Positions 28,848-35,393 of a DNA stretch of 35,393 nucleotides are shown one piece after another. Source of the stretch: a bacterium (lineage in GTDB: Bacteria > Planctomycetota > JADGBV01). A model generated the notes under the pieces. It was not told the origin of the DNA. It ran no database searches and saw only the letters and a program-made list of their open reading frames with translations. The DNA is taken from the NCBI GenBank assembly GCA_023261545.1, contig JAHFOS010000025.1, positions 1-35,393 on the forward strand, written 5' to 3'. Numbering within the stretch: position 1 is the stretch's first letter; each line of letters starts with the position of its first letter. The position numbers were made by a program, and so were the translations under genes.

Positions 28848-29660
28848 ATGAACATAGACTTCTCAACTTGGGCTTACCTGGAGAAGTTAACCTGGAAACA
28901 CGTGCTACTCGCCTTGACTGTTCTGATTGCGGCAAGGTTCTTGTCTTTTTTTCTTCGCGGCCTGCTTCGCCGCATCGCGGAAAGCGGCTCACCTCACTTG
29001 CGGCTCTCGATCCTACGCGTGACACCTATCGTCCGTCTTTTGATCGGAATTACAGCGGTGATTGTTATTGTCCCGATTTTTGTCGAGCCCACCTTCAGAA
29101 ACGCTGTTGCGGTGATTGCGAGCGTGGGCTTGGTGCTCGCCTTCGCGTTTAAGGATTACGGAAGCAGCCTAGTTGCCGGACTTGTAAACGTGCTGGAGAA
29201 CACCTATCAACCTGGAGATTGGATCGAGCTGGGTGGAGTCTATGGGGAGGTCAAGTCGATTGAGCTGCGAGCTACGCATATTGTGACAGCCGACGATACG
29301 GAGGTGATCATCCCCAACTCCCATATCTGGTCGGGGAATATTGCCAACGCCACCAGTGGCAACCGAAGCCTGCTATGTGTTGCAGAGTTCTACTTACACC
29401 CTGACCATGACGCTATGAGGGCACGGGCGCAGTTGGCGCAGATTGCAGAAACTAGCTCCTATCGGAAGTCCGACACGCCCGTTGCTGTGATCGTCATGGA
29501 AAAACCTTGGGGGACGAAATACCGACTAAAGGCTTACGTGAAGGAAAGCCGCGATCAGTTCCTTTTCATCAGCGATCTGACAGTCCGGGGCAAAGAAGCT
29601 CTTCGGGCCATGGGCATCCGATTCGCACAGGCGCCTTATGCGGCTGTGGAATCTGGGTGA
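28848..29660 (+). CDS. MscS-family small-conductance mechanosensitive channel-like protein
   Basis: VIASVGLVLAFAFKDYGSSLVAGLVNVLENTYQPGDWIELGGVYGEVKSIELRATHIVTADDTEVIIPNSHIWSGNIAN. Confidence 0.93.
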   Translation: MNIDFSTWAYLEKLTWKHVLLALTVLIAARFLSFFLRGLLRRIAESGSPHLRLSILRVTPIVRLLIGITAVIVIVPIFVEPTFRNAVAVIASVGLVLAFAFKDYGSSLVAGLVNVLENTYQPGDWIELGGVYGEVKSIELRATHIVTADDTEVIIPNSHIWSGNIANATSGNRSLLCVAEFYLHPDHDAMRARAQLAQIAETSSYRKSDTPVAVIVMEKPWGTKYRLKAYVKESRDQFLFISDLTVRGKEALRAMGIRFAQAPYAAVESG

Positions 29661-29866
29661 TCTATTTTTCTTTTTTTCGATTCGACCCCATGAGCGTACA
29701 ATAAGCGCACATGCGGTTTTGTTTCGTGGGCGAGGCATCTTGTCGCCGGTGCTTTTTTTCAACACGGAACGCAGAGGTTTCGGAGCCCCCGCCGGACGTG
29801 CGGCGTGGAATGGGAGTTTTTTCGATCCCGATCAGGCGAGACGTAAAACCGAGTTATCCGAGGCCT

Positions 29867-29992
29867 GAAAATTCCTTAAACGCATTTTTAGGGGGGTCAA
29901 AACATACGAATAAGGCTAAAAAACAGCCCAATTTAGGGCCTATCTTCCTGCTTATCAATCGGTTGGCTTGGCGGTTGGCTTGGTCCGACCCC
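29867..29992 (+). repeat. MITE-like dispersed repeat, copy R2
   Basis: CCTTAAACGCATTTTTAGGGGGGTCAAAACATACGAATAAGGCTAAAAAACAGCCC...TTGGTCCGACCCC. Confidence 0.85.
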
Positions 29993-30062
29993 CTGAGCAC
30001 GAGCCTCGCGGGGCTGAACCTCCTGCGCGGTGAGATTTGAGGGGGATCGCCGTGCCTCCGCG

Positions 30063-30190
30063 CCATTCACCACGAAGGCCGCACCCTTGAAGGAAAAGAG
30101 GATGCCCGGCAGCATGAAGGTGTCCAGGGCGCTCATGTGATGGGAGGCGAAAATCACGGGGCTCATTTGGCTGAGCAATATTTCAACGTG
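30063..30190 (-). pseudogene. Truncated duplicate of the PlsC-like acyltransferase
   Basis: Peptide MLSQMSPVIFASHHMSALDTFMLPGILFSFKGAAFVV aligns with MLRGQAGPVIFASNHMSSLETFMLPGIIFPFKDASFVV of the 27376-28251 gene, then diverges. Confidence 0.8.
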
Positions 30191-30207
30191 CCCTATAATG
30201 CATCGCG

Positions 30208-31419
30208 ATGCACTCGTTGCGCGAACTCTACCGCATCGGCCCGGGACCCTCGGCGAGCCATACCATGGGGCCGCGCCGCGCCGCGGAACTGTTTTGCTCC
30301 CGGCACCCCACGGCCACCCGCTTCAGCGTTGCTCTCTACGGCAGTTTGGCGGCCACCGGTCGCGGGCATCTCACCGACGTTGCGCTCGTCGAGGCCTGCC
30401 GCCCCCGGCCCATCGAAATTGTCTGGAGGCCGCGCGATCTGCTGCCCTTGCACCCCAACGGCATGGAGTTCCTGGCCTACGATGTGGCGGGTAGCGAGTT
30501 GGAACGCTGGCGCGTTTACAGCGTTGGCGGCGGGGCGCTGCGCGAGGAAGGCCGCACCGCGCAGGCGCCTCAGATTTACGGCTGCAATAGCATGGAAGCC
30601 ATCCTGCGTTGGGCGCACGAAAACGGCAAGGCCTTGTGGCAACTTGTGGACGAGTGCGAAGGCCCGGAGATCCGCCCTTTCCTCGCTGAAATCTGGAAAG
30701 TCATGCAGGAAGCGGTGGGCCGCGGTCTCGCCGCGCGCGGGACGCTCCCCGGCGTGATCAAGCTCGAACGCAAAAGCGCGCTCTATTTCGAGCGCATCAT
30801 GAAGAAACCCGAGTCGTTGCGCCGTACCGGATTGCTTTCCGCCTACACACTGGCGGTCTCGGAAGAGAACGCCGCCGCGGGCCGCATCGTGACCGCTCCC
30901 ACTTGCGGCGCCTGCGGCGTGCTGCCCGGCGTGCTCTATTACCACCACCGGCATGAGAATGTCAGCGAAGAAAATATCCTGCGGGCGCTGGCCACCGCCG
31001 GACTCGTGGGCAACCTCGCCAAAACCAACGCCTCCATCTCCGGAGCGGAAGTGGGCTGCCAAGGCGAGGTGGGCACCGCCTGCGCCATGGCCGCCGCCGC
31101 CGTCGCCCAACTCCAGGGGGGCAGCCCCGAGCAGATCGAGTACGCCGCTGAAATGGGCATCGAACACCACCTCGGACTCACCTGTGATCCCGTGGCGGGC
31201 CTGGTGCAGATCCCCTGCATCGAGCGCAATGCCGTCGCCGCCAGCCGCGCCGTGGACGCCGCCGCCTACGCCATGCTCTCGGACGGCCAGCACAAAGTCT
31301 CCTTCGACCAGGTCATCGCCACCATGAAACGCACCGGCCTGGACATGAAAAGCGGCTACCGCGAAACCGCCGAAGCAGGCCTGGCCTCGACGCTGAAAGA
31401 GTTGAACGACTGCGGCTGA
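30208..31419 (+). CDS. sdaA: L-serine ammonia-lyase (iron-sulfur dependent)
   Basis: IGPGPSASHTMGPRRAAE, TAPTCGACGVLPGVLYYH, EVGCQGEVGTACAMAAAAV, GLTCDPVAGLVQIPCIERNA. Confidence 0.95.
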   Translation: MHSLRELYRIGPGPSASHTMGPRRAAELFCSRHPTATRFSVALYGSLAATGRGHLTDVALVEACRPRPIEIVWRPRDLLPLHPNGMEFLAYDVAGSELERWRVYSVGGGALREEGRTAQAPQIYGCNSMEAILRWAHENGKALWQLVDECEGPEIRPFLAEIWKVMQEAVGRGLAARGTLPGVIKLERKSALYFERIMKKPESLRRTGLLSAYTLAVSEENAAAGRIVTAPTCGACGVLPGVLYYHHRHENVSEENILRALATAGLVGNLAKTNASISGAEVGCQGEVGTACAMAAAAVAQLQGGSPEQIEYAAEMGIEHHLGLTCDPVAGLVQIPCIERNAVAASRAVDAAAYAMLSDGQHKVSFDQVIATMKRTGLDMKSGYRETAEAGLASTLKELNDCG

Positions 31420-31501
31420 CGCGGGAGGCGCTGGCCAAGACCACCCTACCCCGGCGGCTTGGCCCTTTTTCCCTAGAATTCAGAGATATTGGCCATCGCG
31501 C

Positions 31502-31617
31502 TCAGGCCAGCCAGCGGTCGAGGTTTTTGCGCACGAAGGCATCATCCGACAGATCGCCGTGCGCGCGATAGACGCGATCAATCTCCCCCAAAGGCCAAGT
31601 CCCGATCCAGCGCTGCT
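31502..31617 (-). pseudogene. 3' remnant of an unidentified gene
   Basis: Open minus frame QRWIGTWPLGEIDRVYRAHGDLSDDAFVRKNLDRWLA* with no start, abutting repeat R3. Confidence 0.45.
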
Positions 31618-31735
31618 AAAGATCCTTGAAACCACTTTTAGGGGGGCAAAAACATACGAATAAGGCCCAAAAACGGCCCGTTTTAGGGCTTATCTCCAGA
31701 TGGATCAATTACTTAGCGTGGTCCGACCCCGAATT
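31618..31735 (+). repeat. MITE-like dispersed repeat, copy R3
   Basis: TTTTAGGGGGGCAAAAACATACGAATAAGGCCCAAAAACGGCCCGTTTTAGGGCTTATC...TTAGCGTGGTCCGACCCCG. Confidence 0.85.
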
Positions 31736-31739
31736 CTCA

Positions 31740-31832
31740 AGAAAGTAGGAAGGCAGAGCTCGTCGGCTTCGTCGCGGCGGCCTTGGGCATTCTCCAGCCA
31801 AGGCTGACCTTGAAAGTAGGAAGGCAGAGCTA
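31740..31832 (+). repeat. 20-bp direct repeat GAAAGTAGGAAGGCAGAGCT, two copies 73 bp apart
   Basis: 31740-31759 and 31813-31832, just upstream of folB. Confidence 0.85.
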
Positions 31833-31843
31833 GCGTCGCGGGC

Positions 31844-32209
31844 ATGTCTCAGCCGGGCCTCATCACCATCGCGGACCTCGAAATCAGCGCCATCGCGGGC
31901 ATCTACCCGCACGAACGTGAGGCGCCGCAGCGGTTGCTCCTGCAAGCCGAAATCGAGACGGATTTCAGTGCCGTGCGCGCGGAGCAGGGGCGTGTGGTGG
32001 CGGGCTTTGATTACCATCGCTTCGCGCAATTCCTCGAAGATCGCATCACCAGCGCGCGCTACGGGCTGCTGGAAGATCTCGTCACGGATGTCTCAGGCGC
32101 CGCGCTGCGCGAATTTCCGGAGATCGTGGCTCTGACCCTGGCGGTGCGCAAACCCGCCGCCGTGCCCCAGACCCGTTACGTCGAAGCGCGGCTGCGGGTG
32201 ACCCGGTAG
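31844..32209 (+). CDS. folB: Dihydroneopterin aldolase
   Basis: ITIADLEISAIAGIYPHEREAPQRLLLQAEIETD...VAGFDYHRFAQFLEDRITSARYGLLEDLVTDVSGAALREFPEIVALTLAVRKPAAVP. Confidence 0.92.
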   Translation: MSQPGLITIADLEISAIAGIYPHEREAPQRLLLQAEIETDFSAVRAEQGRVVAGFDYHRFAQFLEDRITSARYGLLEDLVTDVSGAALREFPEIVALTLAVRKPAAVPQTRYVEARLRVTR

Positions 32210-32311
32210 GGGCCGGCTGGAAGCGCAGCGGGCGTGAGCGCGCGCGAACATCACGATTTTAGCCAATAAAATCGGGCTCAAACGGCCCTCCAAGACGGAC
32301 TCAGCGCAGGC

Positions 32312-32439
32312 TCGTCAGGCCCCCCGCCCTGCTGGGGCAGGGATCCCAGCGCCCCAGCAGGGCGGGGGGCCGAGTAGCCTTGTTCCGGGTCATCTTGGGC
32401 TAAAATCACGATGGTTCCGTGAATCTAATTTCCTATCGG
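32312..32439 (+). repeat. Left ~125-bp inverted repeat (IR-L) flanking the 820-aa gene, with internal long hairpin
   Basis: CGTCAGGCCCCCCGCCCTGCTGGGGC...GCCCCAGCAGGGCGGGGGGC...AGCCTTGTTCCGGGTCATCTTGGGCTAAAATCACGATGGTTCCGTGAATCTAATTTCCTATCG; matches the reverse complement of 34832-34956. Confidence 0.9.
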
Positions 32440-34852
32440 CCTGATCGTGTTGAATGAAAAACACGGAGGGTTTGTCGGTAACAATGAGGTCATTCAGACA
32501 GGAGCCGCCCTTGACGGGTTTCAGGATGAACCGGTGTTCTTCGGCGCGCAAATTCCCCAGCGCTCCCATCCAGACAACCCGAAAGGCGTTGTTATTTCGA
32601 TGCCACTGGTAAGAGGGTTCGACGGTGATTTTAAAAGGTGAGGCGCCGTCCAGTGCGCATTCAAAAATCCTGTTGACGGCGTTCGGTTCATCCCGCCGGA
32701 GGCGGGCCAGCAGGTAATATTTTCCTTCCCCGGGCGGAGTGAACTTAAAATCCAAAACCGGTTGTTGCGCCACGCCGTCGAGAAGCGCGTATTTTCCACC
32801 GGTAATATTTTCTGAATCATCCTTTTTGATAAAAGCGTTGGTGCCGGCGGTGGGATCAAGATAAACGGAATTCGGGGCCTCCGGCCTGTGGAGCCTTTCG
32901 GTGAATTGTCCTTTTGCGTAGATTGTCACCGGACGCGACAAACCTTCCGGCGTCCGCACGAGAAAAGCCCCGCGAAACCAGGGGCGTCCGGTTAATTTTT
33001 GCGGAAGGGAGACGGTGAGTTTCAGCGTTTTTCCGGGCTTGATTTCTCCAGAGGCGGGTTCGACTTTGAACCAGGTGAAGGCCTGGTTCTGACGGATTTG
33101 AAACTGGATAGCATGGGCGGCATTTTCCGGACAAACCAGCAACATTTCCAGGGTCGATTTTTCCAGCGGCGAATTAAATTGGAGTTGTCTGGGCTCGGTG
33201 AAAAGGGCCAGGGGGCGGTTGGGCAGGTCGTCGACAGCGCCGATGAAGGCTCCAAGGTCGGACCCCTCCCGGGTGAGATTGCTGAGCCCGACGCTTTTGC
33301 CTTTGGCGGGACTGCCAGATCTGAGTTGAAAATTTCCTTCAAGCGGGTTTATCAATTCCGGATCTGCGCAGATCCCGGTTTTTTCCAGACCCAGATCTTT
33401 GAGGTCGGAAACGGCTTTTTGCGATGACTCCGCGCTTTTTCCGTCCCAAAAAAGATTGTTGTTAAAATTGTCGAACTTCGTCGATCGGTCCGTTTTCATC
33501 CGTTCCTCAGCGCAAACGAAAATATTGTTCCGCGCGAAGCCGAGCCATGTTCCGGTGAGCTTATCGATATTTCCGTAAGCGGTGTTGTTGGTGCAAAAAA
33601 CCGTGTTGTTCAGGACAAAACGTTTTCCCGTCTGAAGTGCGCTATGGCCGTTTTTAAAGGACTGGAGAGAAAGGCCGCTTTCGTCCCCGGGATTCACCAG
33701 CAGATTGTTGAAAATATATTGAGGGCCGAGCAAGCAGGCTCCCGTGCTGACTCCGCAAAGTGTTCCCTCCACTTTATTTTGATAAAAGCGGACGTTCATT
33801 CCCCCGCCTTCCAATTCGATTCCGTCGTCATTGCCGAAGGCGTGGAAGTTGCCGTAAATGTCGGCGTCCCGAAAAAAACCGCCGCTCGGCGAACTGTTTT
33901 CCGAACTTTCCACCACGTCGTTCCAGCGGTGTTCGTCGCTGCCAATAAAGTCGTTCCAGCGCAGCACTGTTCCGCCCCGGGATTCATAGACGTAAACGGC
34001 GCTGGGTCCGGCGGGGTGGGAAAACATCCAGGAATTGGCACGGCTTTTCGGATCGTGAATATAACAGCGCTCCACCACGGTCCGGGCACTGTGGTAAATA
34101 CGGACTCCCGCATCGTAATTGATGCATTTTCCCTTTTCGTCGAAATATTGCCCGATGGAATGGGCGTCGTCGAAATTCTGGGTTCCGACGAGTCCCCACC
34201 CCGAAAGGTCGCAATTGAGGATGCGGATGTCATCGGAATCCGTCACATCAACGGCGCAGCGATGTCCGCTTACAATCTTCACATTTTCCATGATCACATA
34301 GCGGGCGTTTTTAAAAGCGATGGTCGCCTGACTTTCGGGATCGTTCGGATCATCGGGAATGATTTCAATGGGACGGGAAGCGACCAGTTTAATCCACCCA
34401 TTGGGAGAGCCTTCTTCGGAAATAACGATGCCTTTTCTTTTCCCGGCCCTTTCGCTTAAATCAATGACCCGGGCGACCGGCACGGAGCTTTTCCAGGTCT
34501 TGAAGCCGCCCTGAAAAAGAATTTTATCCCCGCCTTCCGGACGCACCTGAAGCTCGTAGCTGATGTCTTCCCGTAAACCAAAAAGGCTGCCTTTCCAGAC
34601 ACCTGCCGGCAAATTGATCACCGGCGACATGGCCGACTGCCAGGCCGTTTCTCCTTTGCGACGGAATTCAACAGCGAACTTTTCCCCCTCACCCTTCGTA
34701 GGATAAAAATAGTAACTGGCGTTTTCAAAACTGGGTTTGATTTCCAGTTCGCCGGGTTTTAAGTCAAAGTTGATTTTGATTTCCTCTCCGGACGCGAAGA
34801 GAATCATCAGAGATAAAAAAAGCGCCGCGAGTCGATAGGAAATTGGATTCAC
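32390..34852 (-). CDS. Secreted right-handed parallel beta-helix protein
   Basis: 820-aa ORF (GTG start), signal peptide (YRLAALFLSLMILFASGEE), beta-helix-like segments (VVERCYIHDP, GGTVLRWNDFIGSDEHRWNDVVE, FNNLLVNPGDESGLSLQSF). Confidence 0.88.
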   Translation of the reverse strand: MNPISYRLAALFLSLMILFASGEEIKINFDLKPGELEIKPSFENASYYFYPTKGEGEKFAVEFRRKGETAWQSAMSPVINLPAGVWKGSLFGLREDISYELQVRPEGGDKILFQGGFKTWKSSVPVARVIDLSERAGKRKGIVISEEGSPNGWIKLVASRPIEIIPDDPNDPESQATIAFKNARYVIMENVKIVSGHRCAVDVTDSDDIRILNCDLSGWGLVGTQNFDDAHSIGQYFDEKGKCINYDAGVRIYHSARTVVERCYIHDPKSRANSWMFSHPAGPSAVYVYESRGGTVLRWNDFIGSDEHRWNDVVESSENSSPSGGFFRDADIYGNFHAFGNDDGIELEGGGMNVRFYQNKVEGTLCGVSTGACLLGPQYIFNNLLVNPGDESGLSLQSFKNGHSALQTGKRFVLNNTVFCTNNTAYGNIDKLTGTWLGFARNNIFVCAEERMKTDRSTKFDNFNNNLFWDGKSAESSQKAVSDLKDLGLEKTGICADPELINPLEGNFQLRSGSPAKGKSVGLSNLTREGSDLGAFIGAVDDLPNRPLALFTEPRQLQFNSPLEKSTLEMLLVCPENAAHAIQFQIRQNQAFTWFKVEPASGEIKPGKTLKLTVSLPQKLTGRPWFRGAFLVRTPEGLSRPVTIYAKGQFTERLHRPEAPNSVYLDPTAGTNAFIKKDDSENITGGKYALLDGVAQQPVLDFKFTPPGEGKYYLLARLRRDEPNAVNRIFECALDGASPFKITVEPSYQWHRNNNAFRVVWMGALGNLRAEEHRFILKPVKGGSCLNDLIVTDKPSVFFIQHDQADRKLDSRNHRDFSPR

Positions 34853-34956
34853 GGAACAACCGTGATTTTAACCCAGGATGACCCAAAACAAGGCTGCTAT
34901 GTCCCCCGCCCTACTGGGGCGTTGGGACCCTAGCGCCCCAGTAGGGCGGGGGACGA
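34832..34956 (-). repeat. Right ~125-bp inverted repeat (IR-R) with internal long hairpin
   Basis: Reverse complement CGTCCCCCGCCCTACTGGGGC...GCCCCAGTAGGGCGGGGGACATAGCAGCCTTGTTTTGGGTCATCCTGGGTTAAAATCACGGTTGTTCCGTGAATCCAATTTCCTATCG. Confidence 0.9.
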
Positions 34957-35127
34957 AAAAATCGCGGGAGAATCGAGGCTGTCGGCCTCCCCAAAGCCGG
35001 GCGCGCCCTCAAAACCGGACGCGCGGGCGCGGAACCCCCATATCCGCAAGCCGTGCGAAAAATTTCTCGGGTTCAGGAAGGGCAGGCTGGCGGTGGCCCC
35101 ACCCTTATCCCGCCCTCCCAAGGCCAC

Positions 35128-35319
35128 TCAGCCGCCGGTCTCCTTTGCCGGCGGCCCCCGGATGTTGAGGCTGGGGGGATCCTTGCCAAGCAGATCTAGG
35201 TGTTTGAGGATGCGATAGATGACGGCGGTGTCATTGATGAAGGCGACGATGCGCATTGTGCCCGGGCAGGCGGGGCAGCGCAGCGGGTCAACCTCGTAGG
35301 AGTTTGTTCCATACTGCAC
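35128..35319 (-). pseudogene. C-terminal remnant of an IS91-type transposase
   Basis: YEVDPLRCPACPGTMRIVAFINDTAVIYRILKHLDLLGKDPP resembles the C-terminal CPxCxGxMRIIAFIxDxxVIxKILxHLGL region of IS91-family transposases; an in-frame TAA lies just upstream. Confidence 0.6.
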
Positions 35320-35393
35320 CCCATGCCTCTTTTGCGGCGGTTAGCTTTCATTCTGGCACCTTGCCTCTCGTCTTCTTTCATTTTCCGCAACAC

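Noticed and set aside
28492-30040. ORFs 28492-28851 and 29711-30040 sharing NAFLGGSKHTNKAKKQP
   Set aside because: The shared peptide is the chance translation of repeats R1 and R2, not a protein family.

Overview
This is a bacterial chromosomal window with high-GC core regions and several visibly AT-richer insertions. No taxonomic marker is present, so lineage is not assigned. (1) ~1-12.6 kb: a minus-strand operon of large secreted beta-rich proteins. It contains a split FKBP_N-like gene, an Ig-like/beta-helix protein, a small anchored protein, a 1303-aa LamG/Ig-repeat protein, and a >1900-aa beta-helix/FN3 protein that runs off the left edge and is missing from the ORF track. The large proteins are strongly enriched in Gly-Asn (often Ser-Gly-Asn) motifs. 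(2) ~12.7-23.7 kb: a probable genomic island next to tRNA-Phe, with a tyrosine recombinase, an excisionase-like HTH protein, a phage-type Cys-cluster protein, a degenerate ~27-bp tandem-repeat array, and a two-gene operon. That operon encodes a 1304-aa protein (Mrr-like PD-(D/E)xK nuclease, STAND P-loop NTPase, long C-terminal region), translationally overlapping a 319-aa protein with a HEPN-like RNxxxH motif. It is the best candidate for an undescribed (antiphage-type) system. (3) ~23.8-32.2 kb: housekeeping genes (membrane protein, recQ, acyltransferase, MscS-like channel, L-serine dehydratase, folB) interspersed with three copies of a ~115-130 bp MITE-like repeat and truncated gene fragments. 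(4) ~32.3-35.0 kb: an 820-aa secreted beta-helix gene bracketed by ~125-bp inverted repeats, each carrying a long perfect hairpin. The repeats contain both the start and the stop of the gene. An IS91-type transposase remnant follows at the right edge. All calls are from reading the sequence and supplied translations; no searches were run.
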